DNA of 64,000 nucleotides from Promethearchaeota archaeon (GCA_019058295.1 JAHPZI010000017.1:1-64000); one strand, 5' to 3'. Shown: positions 54,410 through 63,592, counted from the stretch's first letter. Notes: a model not told the origin generated them from the letters alone. Numbers and translations are program-made.

Positions 54410-55603
54410 TTAATTATTCACCTCATTATATTTTTTTAATAAATCTGGAGGTGTCAGAGGAGATAATATTCTCAACCTTTTAATGACATCTGGTAATACA
54501 TCTATAGCTTTATCAATATCAGATTCTTTTGTAAATCTCCCTAACGTAAATAATAAGCTCCCATGGGCTTCTTCATGTAATAAACCCATTGCTATTAACG
54601 TATGGGATGCTTCTAAAGTTTTAGATGAGCAAGCAGACCCGGTTGCACCACCAACACCTTGATCTCTTAATGATAAAATTAAAGATTCACCTTCAATATA
54701 ATCAAACCTAAAATGAGCATTATTAGGCAGTCGTTTCTCAGGATGACCATTTAAGTGGGATTTTGGAATCGAATTAAGAACTCCATTTATTAATTTATCA
54801 CGCAGAATTTTTAAACGGGCTGATTCACTATGAATTTCTTTTTTCATTATTTCAGCTGCTTTTGCAAAGCCTACTATCCCAGGTATATTCTCAGAACCAG
54901 ATCTCATCCCTCTCTCCTGACCCCCTCCAATTAAGATTGGATTAACACGAACTCCCTCTTTCAAGTATAACGCTCCAATACCCCTCGGTCCATAAATATC
55001 GTTTGATGAGAAAGTAATTAAATCAATTGGTACTTTCTGAACATCTATAGGAATAACTGCTTCACTTGCCACCGCATCTGTATGAAATAAAATTTTTTTC
55101 TCAGTAGCGATTTTACTTATTTCCTCTATTGGTTGTAGTGACCCAACTTCATTGCTAGCTGTGGAAATAGAAATCAAAATCGTTTTATCAGTAATAAATC
55201 TTTCCAATTTATCGAGATTTATTATTCCATATTGATCTACAGGGACTCTGCTCACTTTAAATCCTTGTCGTTCTAAATACTTACCGAGGTTCAATATCGA
55301 AATGTGCTCAATCTCTGAAATTATTATGTGATCTCCTTTTCTTTTATTTCTCAAGGCTGAGCCAATTAAAGCTAAGTTATTAGATTCAGTAGCACCTGAA
55401 GTGAATAAGATATCTGAGGATTTAGGGGCGTTTATAAAATCTGCAACTTTTTTGCGTGCCTTTTCTAAAGTCTCAGTGGCAATATCTCCATCTCCATGAA
55501 GCGATGAAGGATTTGCGAATTTTTTATTAAAATAAGGCAACATCTCTTCAATCACTCTATCATCCACTGGTTTTGCTGCTTGGTAATCTAAATAAACACT
55601 CAT
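54410..55603 (-). CDS. iscS: IscS-like protein lacking the PLP lysine
   Basis: The cysteine desulfurase fold is clear: FTSGATESNN, SEIEH (the PLP-stacking His100), HTDA (Asp176) and the active Cys325 in TGSACSS. But the strand that should read SGHK.YGPKG is FSSNDIYGPRG, with Asp202 where the Schiff-base Lys belongs, and Ala179 replaces the Gln of DA-x-Q. In Archaeoglobus fulgidus IscS a Lys-to-Asp change at the same place goes with loss of desulfurase activity, and the Cys can act as a cluster ligand. So this is probably a cluster-assembly partner of IscU and not a sulfur donor. Follows dsrE on the same strand. Confidence 0.9.
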   Translation of the reverse strand: MSVYLDYQAAKPVDDRVIEEMLPYFNKKFANPSSLHGDGDIATETLEKARKKVADFINAPKSSDILFTSGATESNNLALIGSALRNKRKGDHIIISEIEHISILNLGKYLERQGFKVSRVPVDQYGIINLDKLERFITDKTILISISTASNEVGSLQPIEEISKIATEKKILFHTDAVASEAVIPIDVQKVPIDLITFSSNDIYGPRGIGALYLKEGVRVNPILIGGGQERGMRSGSENIPGIVGFAKAAEIMKKEIHSESARLKILRDKLINGVLNSIPKSHLNGHPEKRLPNNAHFRFDYIEGESLILSLRDQGVGGATGSACSSKTLEASHTLIAMGLLHEEAHGSLLFTLGRFTKESDIDKAIDVLPDVIKRLRILSPLTPPDLLKKYNEVNN

Positions 55604-55679
55604 TTTATCATCCTTCTTTCATTATTTTAATAATCATTATATGAATTAATAAAAAAAATTTTTATTAGAAATTTATTAA

Positions 55680-56036
55680 TTAAAACCATTGAGTAGCGTC
55701 ATTCTCTAAAACTAAATCGTTTAGAGTAGCTGCTCCTACAATTTTTACACCTGGAATTAAATCAACTTTCTCCCAGCCCAACATTCTTTTTGAAGCCTCA
55801 CAAACTAAAATCTCTATGCCAGCTTCCATAGTTTTATCAATCATTTCTTTAACAGATGGAAAATCACCCAATTTTATTTTTTCGGCCTCCCCTGGTTTTA
55901 ATATTTTTAAACCTGTCCCTAAATAATAAACTGTTGCATCAATGTCCATAGCTTTTGCTGTCTGTGCCAACACTAGCGGAGAATATTGACGTTCAGGATC
56001 GTCAGTTGTTTGTACATACAATATACTTTTTCCCAT
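55680..56036 (-). CDS. dsrE: DsrE/DsrF-like sulfur carrier
   Basis: A 118-residue alpha/beta protein with the DsrE-type opening ILYVQTTDDPERQYSPLVLAQTAKAM and the conserved Cys79 in EILVCEASKRMLG, the usual persulfide-carrying position. GAGTGAT precedes the ATG. Seventeen nt from TusA upstream and 76 nt before IscS, so it is part of one sulfur-relay transcript. It can receive sulfur from TusA or rhodanese. Confidence 0.85.
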   Translation of the reverse strand: MGKSILYVQTTDDPERQYSPLVLAQTAKAMDIDATVYYLGTGLKILKPGEAEKIKLGDFPSVKEMIDKTMEAGIEILVCEASKRMLGWEKVDLIPGVKIVGAATLNDLVLENDATQWF

Positions 56037-56053
56037 TTTATATCACTCCTATT

Positions 56054-56302
56054 TTATTTTTTTTTCTTGAAAATGAATGTTAGAATATCGTCCTCCTTTC
56101 TAAAATCTAAAAGTTCTGTCTCAGTTCTTTTAGCCCATCTTTTCAAATCTTCTTCAGCAGCAGGATCGTCAGCAATAACTTTAAAACACTGACCAATTTC
56201 AAGCGTTTCAGATAGATTTCTTACTTCAAATAAAGGTTCTGGACAATATAATCCAGTTGTATCTAACTCCTTTTCAATTTCATTCTTTTCCTTATCACTC
56301 AA
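56054..56302 (-). CDS. tusA: TusA-like sulfur carrier
   Basis: The product keeps the TusA/SirA core, GLYCPEPLFEVR with the active Cys in CPxP, and a FKVIADDPAAEEDLKRW strand-helix. The start is better placed at TTG 56302, eight bases after GAGGT, than at the GTG at 56317 that overlaps the site. This gives 82 residues, the family size. First gene of the sulfur locus. It also has a fused homologue inside the CoA-disulfide reductase protein. Confidence 0.82.
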   Translation of the reverse strand: MSDKEKNEIEKELDTTGLYCPEPLFEVRNLSETLEIGQCFKVIADDPAAEEDLKRWAKRTETELLDFRKEDDILTFIFKKKK

Positions 56303-56559
56303 TTTTTTCAACCTCACTTTTTATTATTACTACGAAAATTTCTTACTCTTTATTGATTTCGTATATTAGAAAGGATCTTTCTTGTTATATATACTGTCAC
56401 TATTCAGATCTTTTACTAAAAAAATAAATGTTGTTCTTATAATTTAGTTAAAATAAAGAATAATTGAAGAATTAGAATAAAGTAATTTTAAAAAGAGTTT
56501 TATAATTTATAAACTTCGAAAAAAATATGTTAAAAGACCTTGAAATTAAAATAGAGATT

Positions 56560-57396
56560 TTAAGTTAAATATTGTTTTAATAATTGAAATCTTTTTTCTC
56601 TTGATATTCTATTTCTTACAGGATTCCAATTTCCATACAATTCTTCATGAAAAGTGGGTTTTTTAATTCTATAAAATATACCAATTGGCAGTTTATCTTT
56701 TCTTTTGACATTTTTCATCGCCTCATCAAAAGATTTCGGTTCTTTTTCAAGTATTTCAGTATTCTCTCGATAGAATTGCCAAGTGTCATTATATGCAACA
56801 GTAGGTTGTAAAATTTCTATGAATGAAAAACCTTTATGCTCAATAGCTTTTACCATAATATCTGTGAGATGTGCTTGTTTTCCTGGAAATCCTCTAGCAA
56901 TGAATGTGGCACCTGCTTCTAGCATAATTGCTAGAGCATTTAAGGGTTCTTCAACACTTCCTTTGGGAGTAGAGGGACCTTTCCACCCTTTTTCTGAAAG
57001 AGGTGTATATTGACCTGTTGTTAAAGCATAAACACCATTATTATGCAAAATTAGAGTCATATCAAAGTTTCTTTTCGCGGCAAATATCGTGTGTGCAAGT
57101 CCTTCTCCCATCGCGTTTCCATCACCCGAAAATGTTATAACATTTAATTCGGGATTCGCAATTTTCATTCCTTGGATCGTTGCAATATCTCTCCCATGTA
57201 GTGAATATAGACCACTTATATTCAAATAATCAAAAATCTTAGCATGACATCCAATTCCCGCGGAAATTACAATATATTCTCTATTAATCCCTTTTTCCTC
57301 TAATTTTACAATCGCTTTTTTAAAAGCGTTTAAAATTCCGAAATTCCCACAACCAGGACACCATGTATTTTCAGCATATGTATCTAACGTGTTCAT
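56560..57396 (-). CDS. korB: 2-oxoacid:ferredoxin oxidoreductase beta subunit
   Basis: The thiamine-diphosphate subunit: TWCPGCGNFGILNAF at the start, the GDGNAMGEG TPP-binding motif, then LHNNGVYALTTGQ and the KorB-type insert TPLSEKGWKGP. Its 278 residues fit. GGAGGT lies 9 bases before the ATG. The gene is downstream of the alpha-gamma fusion with a 1-nt gap. 2-oxoglutarate is the most likely substrate by wording, but pyruvate or branched-chain 2-oxoacids are open. Confidence 0.85.
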   Translation of the reverse strand: MNTLDTYAENTWCPGCGNFGILNAFKKAIVKLEEKGINREYIVISAGIGCHAKIFDYLNISGLYSLHGRDIATIQGMKIANPELNVITFSGDGNAMGEGLAHTIFAAKRNFDMTLILHNNGVYALTTGQYTPLSEKGWKGPSTPKGSVEEPLNALAIMLEAGATFIARGFPGKQAHLTDIMVKAIEHKGFSFIEILQPTVAYNDTWQFYRENTEILEKEPKSFDEAMKNVKRKDKLPIGIFYRIKKPTFHEELYGNWNPVRNRISREKRFQLLKQYLT

Positions 57397-57397
57397 T

Positions 57398-59053
57398 TTA
57401 AATTACCTCCTTAATTTTTTTAGCTAATTCGATTGGATCAAATGGACGTCCATCATATTTGTTAATTAGATTTTTGCTCTTAATATTTGCTTTTTCTTTT
57501 AAAAGTGAAGTGAATTGTCCCATTTTGCTCAGTTCTATGGTTATCACGGGCTCATCTTTATATCTTTCCAATTCCCATACCGGGAAGGGTCTAAGATATA
57601 TTGGCTGTATTATAGTCGCTTCAATGTCTCCATAGTGAAGAGCTTCTAACACGCTCATTGTAGTTGAACCATACGTAAAAATTAAAGGTCCCCCGTTTCC
57701 ATATACATTTACCGTTTTTAGTTGCTTTAAAAAATCAATAATATGCATATCTTTTTTATACCTTTTATTATGCATTTTTGTTATTAGTTCGGGATTTTCA
57801 GTAGTTATCCCTAACTCATCATGTTCATAACTATTCCATTTAATTACGTTCTTTGAGGGTGGAAATAACAATGGGGAAATTCCATCTTCCGTATCTAGAT
57901 ATCTTTTGTAATTACCATTTTTATGATATTTTGGTTCTGCCCATTTTGTATTCTCCATGTTAATATCAACTGTCATACTACTCTCGGATAGATGTTTTTC
58001 AGTTAATAGAATCCCAGGAGTTTGAAATTTCCAAACAAGATCAAGCATTTCTGCTGATAGATAAAAAGCCTCTTTTACTGAACAGGGACAGGCTACAATT
58101 CTTAAAAATTCGCCATGTCCAACATTTAGAGCAAAATTTAAATCACCTTGCTCTGTATAGGTTGGTACACCAGTAGCAGGTCCAGGTCTCATAGATAAGA
58201 CGCATAATACAGGCGCTTCAGTCATCCCTGCCAACGAGAAACCTTCGCTCATGAGAGCAAACCCCCCTCCACTTGACCCCACCATAGCTTTAGCTCCAGC
58301 AAAAGCAGAGCCAATTGCCATATTAATCACAGCAATTTCATTCTCCGGATGTACTATAGCTAAACCAAATTTATCTGTTTGAGACGCAAGTGTGTGTAGA
58401 ATTGAGGAGGCTGGAGTCATAGGATACCCAAAATAGACATCTAAACCCCCAGCAATAGCTCCAAAAGCTATCGATTGATTTCCAGTTAGAATAGGTCTTT
58501 TTTTATCTCCATTTTCAATCTCAAATTTATTATTTAATTTAGGAAAAACATAATCATAAATAAAATTCGCAAACGAGATGTTATCTTCTACAAAATGAGG
58601 ATATTCTCTTTTAATAATTTCATTCAAATCATTTTTACTAATTCCTATCGAACACGCTAAAATAGCAACTGCTCCCACACCATATAAAAGATTTTTTGCA
58701 GGAAATTTTTTAGCTTCGCTATAAAAAGGAACACCAATTCCTTCAGCATTGTCAATTTCATCAGAATTATAAATAATGAGACCATTTTTATCGAGCTCAT
58801 CAGCATGCATCTCATAACTTCTCTTATCAGAATTAATAATTAAATCTGCTTTCATATAATGACTATATATATCACGTGTAGCAGTGCTTATAACCGAGAA
58901 ATTATGTCCTCCTCTTATTAAACTCATATAGTCATCCATCTGAAATACTTGTCTTCCTCTCTCAATAAAAATTTGAGAAGCAACAGAAGCAGCCTTTTTC
59001 ACACCCTCTCCAGCTTTACCTCCTACGATAAATGTAAAGATATTTTTTTTAAT
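57398..59053 (-). CDS. korA: 2-oxoacid:ferredoxin oxidoreductase, gamma-alpha fusion, ATT start
   Basis: A gamma-domain N-terminus (FTFIVGGKAGEGVKKAASVASQIF, SLIRGGHNFS) is joined to an alpha domain (GNQSIAFGAIAGGLDVYFGYPMTPASS, then MVGSSGGGFALMSEG). Starting at the first available GTG (59002) would cut the GGKAGEG loop that every gamma domain has. In-frame TGA lies eight bases... upstream at three codons before, leaving ATT at 59053 as the only sensible start, six bases after GGTGA. This yields 551 residues. With KorB and ferredoxin it oxidises 2-oxoacids to acyl-CoA. Confidence 0.85.
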   Translation of the reverse strand: MKKNIFTFIVGGKAGEGVKKAASVASQIFIERGRQVFQMDDYMSLIRGGHNFSVISTATRDIYSHYMKADLIINSDKRSYEMHADELDKNGLIIYNSDEIDNAEGIGVPFYSEAKKFPAKNLLYGVGAVAILACSIGISKNDLNEIIKREYPHFVEDNISFANFIYDYVFPKLNNKFEIENGDKKRPILTGNQSIAFGAIAGGLDVYFGYPMTPASSILHTLASQTDKFGLAIVHPENEIAVINMAIGSAFAGAKAMVGSSGGGFALMSEGFSLAGMTEAPVLCVLSMRPGPATGVPTYTEQGDLNFALNVGHGEFLRIVACPCSVKEAFYLSAEMLDLVWKFQTPGILLTEKHLSESSMTVDINMENTKWAEPKYHKNGNYKRYLDTEDGISPLLFPPSKNVIKWNSYEHDELGITTENPELITKMHNKRYKKDMHIIDFLKQLKTVNVYGNGGPLIFTYGSTTMSVLEALHYGDIEATIIQPIYLRPFPVWELERYKDEPVITIELSKMGQFTSLLKEKANIKSKNLINKYDGRPFDPIELAKKIKEVI

Positions 59054-59463
59054 AAGGTTTCACCAAAACATTTTATTTTCTAACTTACTGAATAAGATTA
59101 ATATATATTTAATATGAGCGAATTTAAAATTGAACCTTATTAATTAAAGGAATTTTTAACCAGTAAAGCTAAAACTATAAAAAGAATAAGAAAATCTCTT
59201 TTCTTTAATTTTTTAGAATTTATAGATTCAACTAAGATAATAGATAATTTAGCAGAATTATATTTTAGTAAATTTAATTATAAGAAGATAATTCGCATTT
59301 TACTTATATCATTTTAAATAAAACACTAATTTTTCAATATTTTATGAAGGAGAAATTTAAGAATTTGAATTTACTCCTATAAATTAAGTAAAATTTGTAA
59401 AACTTGGGGTGTAATAATCGTGGAATATATTAAAGAAAATAAAAATTTAATAATTGAGGTGAT
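59054..59463. other. AT-rich intergenic stretch without a supported gene
   Basis: About 410 nt. One open frame (about 59145-59318) can be read on the plus strand as an NFLEFIDSTKIIDNLAELYF-type helical peptide but has no start codon. It might be a decayed gene end. I see no RNA gene, inverted repeat of note or conserved box. The right part includes the ribosome binding site of the next small ORF. Confidence 0.4.
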
Positions 59464-59637
59464 ATTATTATTAAAAAAGCAGAACAAACTGTATCAAAGA
59501 AAGGGCACTTTATTGACTCTTATTGCTCAAATTTAAAAGAATGCATTCAAAGAAATGAATTTCTTAAAAAATTTCGGGAAGAATTAGTAAAAAAGAAGCA
59601 TGATAACCTTTTTAAAGTAAAACAAGATGCTTCATAA
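59464..59637 (+). CDS. Small Lys-rich protein, probable ATT start
   Basis: An in-frame TGA is followed by GAGGTGAT and then ATT-ATT-ATT-AAA-AAA; no ATG, GTG or TTG opens this frame. From ATT (59464, 59467 or 59470) it encodes 55-57 residues, KKAEQTVSKKGHFIDSYCSNLKEC..., with a helical Lys/Glu-rich C-terminus. A GTG at 59430 opens a different, shorter frame. No family recognised. The reading is supported mainly by the strong ribosome binding site and by two Cys spaced as in small metal or redox proteins. Confidence 0.4.
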   Translation: MIIKKAEQTVSKKGHFIDSYCSNLKECIQRNEFLKKFREELVKKKHDNLFKVKQDAS

Positions 59638-59677
59638 TTCCCGAAATAATCTACTTTTGAAAATCATTGAGATTTGA

Positions 59678-59935
59678 TTAGGGTTTAAGTGATTTTCTTA
59701 GATCAATTCCAGAAATATCATCTTTTAAAACAGTATATTTTTTTAGAAATATAGCTATAGCATGTAAATAATCCCAATCTAAATCGATAAACTGTTCACA
59801 GACCGAACAATAATAATTTACAGTACTATTAAATTTAATTAGTTTAGGATGAAGTCTTCTAAAACAATAAGGACAAAGTTTAGGCTTTGAATCGTGAGCT
59901 TCAATTATTTTTTTAACTTTTTCCAATTCTGACAT
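59678..59935 (-). CDS. Small zinc-ribbon protein
   Basis: An 85-residue product with CPYCFRRLHPKLIKFNSTVNYYCSVC (CxxC..CxxC), a treble-clef-like zinc ribbon, followed by FIDLDWDYLHAIAIFLKKYTVL. No other domain. Unknown partner; such ribbons often bind RNA polymerase or proteins, but nothing here shows which. Confidence 0.6.
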   Translation of the reverse strand: MSELEKVKKIIEAHDSKPKLCPYCFRRLHPKLIKFNSTVNYYCSVCEQFIDLDWDYLHAIAIFLKKYTVLKDDISGIDLRKSLKP

Positions 59936-60067
59936 ATTTCAATCACTACTTTATTAAAAAGATGTAAAACTAATAAACTATTAAGTACAAGATTTTTAAT
60001 GATTCAATTTATTTTTTAATAAACTATTTTAGATTTTTAATTAGGATTTAATTTAATCGTGTTTATT

Positions 60068-60805
60068 ATGTCTAAAAGTAAAAAAAATGCGATCCCTATA
60101 GGAAACGCAATTGAAAGCGAAAAGATTTCAAAAACTTATATCTCAGGAGAAATCGAAGTTCAAGCCTTAAAAAATTTGAATTTTGTCGTAAAAAATGGAG
60201 AAAGGTTGGTAATTTTAGGACCCTCAGGGTCAGGTAAAACAACTCTATTAAACTTACTTGGAGGCATAACGAGTCCTGATGAAAAAGAGGGCTCTTTGAG
60301 TATTTTTGGAGATTTAATTCAAAATTATAATCAAAAGCAATTAACTAATTATCGAAGAGAACGTGTTGGTTTTATATTCCAATTTTTTAATTTATTCCCC
60401 TCACTCAATGCTCTGGATAATGTTATAATAGGTATAGATCTTCTCAAAAAAAAGTTAAAAAGTAATTTAGATACCCTAGAAATTGCGACTGATTATTTAG
60501 AGAAGGTTGGATTAGGAGAGAGATTGTTTCACTATCCTTCTCAGCTTAGTGGAGGAGAACAACAAAGAGTTGCAATTGCAAGAGCGTTAGCAAAAATACC
60601 TTTTGTAGGGAGGAATTTTCTTCTATTATGTGATGAACCTACGGGAAATTTAGATACAGAGACAAGCGATAAAATTTTAGATTTAATGATTGAATTAAAT
60701 AAAAATGAAGGCATTACTTGCTTAATAGTAACACATAATTTGTACATTGCCGAAAAATTCTCAACTAAAATTCTCAAATTAAAAGATGGAATTATACAAC
60801 AATAA
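60068..60805 (+). CDS. ABC transporter ATP-binding protein (LolD/MacB type)
   Basis: All ABC ATPase motifs are present: Walker A GPSGSGKTT, signature LSGGEQQRVAIARAL, Walker B FLLLCDEPTGNLD and a switch His in IVTHN. The LolD/MacB wording (QLSGGEQQRVAIARALA.IP, DEPTGNLD) fits its downstream permease. The ATG at 60068 is preferred to a GTG three codons upstream. With the permease it would drive release of lipoprotein, lipid, peptide or antibiotic at the membrane, or work mechanically in the cell envelope. Confidence 0.9.
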   Translation: MSKSKKNAIPIGNAIESEKISKTYISGEIEVQALKNLNFVVKNGERLVILGPSGSGKTTLLNLLGGITSPDEKEGSLSIFGDLIQNYNQKQLTNYRRERVGFIFQFFNLFPSLNALDNVIIGIDLLKKKLKSNLDTLEIATDYLEKVGLGERLFHYPSQLSGGEQQRVAIARALAKIPFVGRNFLLLCDEPTGNLDTETSDKILDLMIELNKNEGITCLIVTHNLYIAEKFSTKILKLKDGIIQQ

Positions 60806-60820
60806 AAATTAAATGATAAA

Positions 60821-63313
60821 ATGAATATAATCCTTAAAAAAGCAATTAAAGATTTTAGGAACCTCGGCTGGCGGAGTTATCTCATTATATTCACTATAAT
60901 ACTATCGCTAGGAGGAGGTTTAGGTTTACATTATGCGATACAAGCAGCAACTCCCATGTTGGATTTATATTATGATGATGCTAACCATGCTGATTACACC
61001 TATCAATTATCTGATAATACATGGATTACTCAAGCTCAACTAGACGGTTTAGAATATCTTGATAAGGTTGAAGATTATACTGGACGCCTCTTTTGGACAA
61101 CATCAATGACCTTGCCGGGTCAAGATGAGAAAAAGTATGTATTACTCATAGGTTTAGATTCGAATATTGACGAGCCAGAAGTTTATAGATACAATATTGA
61201 AAAAGGGGAAAACTTTGATAAAAATGAAAACACTACCGCAGTAATAGATAGTGTATTCGCAGAGAAAAATGGAATTGATGTTGGGAATGAAATTGAAGTA
61301 GATGGGCTTAACAATGCTGAATTAAGAATCCTCGGCATATGTAATGCCCCAGAATTTATATCATCGACATCGAATCCCGAATACCTTTTTCCGATTGAAG
61401 GAAGTATGTGTGTTATTTTTCTAGCGAAAAATACTCTTAAAAATTATATTATTGAATCTTTTATTGCTTTAAATAATACATCTCCTCAGGATTACACAGA
61501 CCTTATAAATTATTTCAAGATAGTAGATTATAATAACATCGCTGTCACTTTTAAAGACGATGTGTCAAAGGGAAATGATGAGGTAAAAGAATATCTTAAT
61601 GTTATTTGTGGGCTTAATATTGAAAAAGCTGAAAAATTTGAGGATTCATATGCATACTCATTAATGCAATCGGATGTTAAAGACACAGGCGAAATCATGA
61701 CGATTTTGCTAGTTTTCATGGCATTATTGGGGGGAATTATTGTGTATGTCATATTTAATAGATACGTAAATAGCCAAAAACAACAAATTGGAGTACTATT
61801 GGGTTTAGGATATACACGAAAAGATATTCTGAAATATTTCTTATTTAATGTTTTCGTAATTTCTGTTATATCAATTCCAATTGGAATCATAGTGGGGTTT
61901 GCGTTGGGGTATTTAATGATGAGCGTAATGCTTGCCGAAATGGCGAACCTAACCGTATTTGATTTTCCCTTCATTTTTCTACCAGAAGTGATGTACCTTG
62001 GTTTAGTGATTGGAGGGCTGCTCGTATTTTTTAGTACCTATTTTTCAATCAGGAAAATTAATAAGATGGTTGTGGCAGAATTGATTTATGAGCAGGAGGA
62101 GGTTACTAGGAAAATCAAAAAACCCAAAGAACGCAAAAAATCGCGGAATATAACTAATCGGTTAGTATTCCGCAATTTATTTAAGAATCCAAAAAGAATA
62201 ACCTTTACAGTCATCGCTATGACCTTTTCCCTACTCATTGTATCTTCAACAGAAAGTCTGCTTGATTCTATGTACTATAACATAGATAGAACATATGCTA
62301 CCCCAGAAAGTACAGTTGAACCCTCTGAAAGGTGGGATTTAAATGTCATTTTTCAAACAAGCGTAAATTTATCCATGCAATTTAATGTATTAGAGCAAAT
62401 TAAAAACATTAAGGGTGTTAATGATATTGAAGTTTACAGTAAAGGAGAAGTTTTAGCAAAAGCTAAAGGAGATAAAGAGGATCAAAATCTTAATTTGCAG
62501 GGAATTGATATTGCCCATAGTAAATTTCATAAATTTTCATGGTATGGTGATAAACAGGATAATTCCCCGCCTGAAGATGATGATGAAATCGTAATATCGT
62601 CTGTTCATGCTCATAAACTCGATAAAAAAGTTGGGGATAAATTAACCATAATAAATGCTGCTAATATGGAATTTAAATTTAAAATTGTTGGTATACATTC
62701 GGAATTAGTTGTCACTCCTTATATAACATTATCGGCAGGACAAAGAGTTCTTCATAATGGATTAAATTTAATTGATGGAATTTATATAATCATTGATGAT
62801 ACCGCAAATAGAAACGAAATTAGAAAAGAAATCTATGACCTTAATAACATCGAGGTAGTTTTTGACTCGGAAGAAATGAATAAGAAGGCATACGATTTTG
62901 TTGATAATTATGCTTCTGTCCTATACGTAATCATATTCTATACTCTCCTTGTGTCGTTTTTCATAGTATTCTATAATTCTGTTATGAATATTTATGATAA
63001 AAACTATGAGTATGGTATTTTAAGATCTTTAGGATATAAGAAAAAAAGCGTTTTTAAAATCATTCTTCTTGAGAATCTCTTACAAGGACTTCTCCCCATA
63101 CTGTTAGCGCTTTTATTTACATATCCATTAACTCTCATGATGGGAGATGTATATGCCGAAGATTTTGCTTTAGAGGTAATCGTGGGGTTACCTGCTATAT
63201 TAATGATAACTATTCCACCCTTAATTCTTTTCATTTTGGGTTCATTTATAGGAATAAGAACAGTTTATAAACAAAATTTATACGAACAAGTGCAAACTAG
63301 ATTTGTTGGCTAA
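60821..63313 (+). CDS. FtsX/MacB-like ABC permease, two FtsX domains
   Basis: An 830-residue permease built from two similar halves. Each has an N-terminal helix (IIFTIILSLGGGLGLHYAI at about 18-38; FTVIAMTFSLLIVSSTESLL at about 465), an extracellular MacB_PCD-like domain (one of about 240 residues, one of about 220), and three further membrane helices (at about 290-410 and 695-815). Conserved LGLGYTRKDILKY and LRSLGYKKKSVFKI follow the first helix of each FtsX set. Four bases of gap after the ATPase stop imply a coupled operon. Substrate unknown. Confidence 0.85.
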   Translation: MNIILKKAIKDFRNLGWRSYLIIFTIILSLGGGLGLHYAIQAATPMLDLYYDDANHADYTYQLSDNTWITQAQLDGLEYLDKVEDYTGRLFWTTSMTLPGQDEKKYVLLIGLDSNIDEPEVYRYNIEKGENFDKNENTTAVIDSVFAEKNGIDVGNEIEVDGLNNAELRILGICNAPEFISSTSNPEYLFPIEGSMCVIFLAKNTLKNYIIESFIALNNTSPQDYTDLINYFKIVDYNNIAVTFKDDVSKGNDEVKEYLNVICGLNIEKAEKFEDSYAYSLMQSDVKDTGEIMTILLVFMALLGGIIVYVIFNRYVNSQKQQIGVLLGLGYTRKDILKYFLFNVFVISVISIPIGIIVGFALGYLMMSVMLAEMANLTVFDFPFIFLPEVMYLGLVIGGLLVFFSTYFSIRKINKMVVAELIYEQEEVTRKIKKPKERKKSRNITNRLVFRNLFKNPKRITFTVIAMTFSLLIVSSTESLLDSMYYNIDRTYATPESTVEPSERWDLNVIFQTSVNLSMQFNVLEQIKNIKGVNDIEVYSKGEVLAKAKGDKEDQNLNLQGIDIAHSKFHKFSWYGDKQDNSPPEDDDEIVISSVHAHKLDKKVGDKLTIINAANMEFKFKIVGIHSELVVTPYITLSAGQRVLHNGLNLIDGIYIIIDDTANRNEIRKEIYDLNNIEVVFDSEEMNKKAYDFVDNYASVLYVIIFYTLLVSFFIVFYNSVMNIYDKNYEYGILRSLGYKKKSVFKIILLENLLQGLLPILLALLFTYPLTLMMGDVYAEDFALEVIVGLPAILMITIPPLILFILGSFIGIRTVYKQNLYEQVQTRFVG

Positions 63314-63403
63314 AATTAAAAAATTTTATTCTTAAACAATAATTTTTTGATTAATATAATCTTAAAGATACTTAACACTTCAATTGAAATTTAAAGTGAT
63401 CTT

Positions 63404-63592
63404 ATGACTCAAAAAACAAAAGAATTGATAGAGAAAGCAAAAACTATTTATGATAAAACATTGAAGACCATCCAAGGATATAAAGTTAGAGATACTGCAG
63501 TATTTGACTATGCTACTATGCGTATGATTCAAGCAATCTATTGGCAAAATAAAGCAATTATTAATTTACTTGAAGAAATTTCATTAAAATAA
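63404..63592 (+). CDS. Small helical protein of unknown function
   Basis: A 62-residue, largely helical product (TKELIEKAKTIYDKTLKTIQGYKVRD, then an ALL-helical RMIQAIYWQNKAIINLLEEISLK end). GTGAT before the ATG serves as ribosome binding site. It follows the transporter permease by 90 nt. No family recognised. Confidence 0.5.
   Translation: MTQKTKELIEKAKTIYDKTLKTIQGYKVRDTAVFDYATMRMIQAIYWQNKAIINLLEEISLK

Noticed and set aside
59145..59318. Open frame on the plus strand with a helical translation
   Set aside because: No start codon or ribosome binding site, and an in-frame TAA at its upstream edge; probably decayed or chance.
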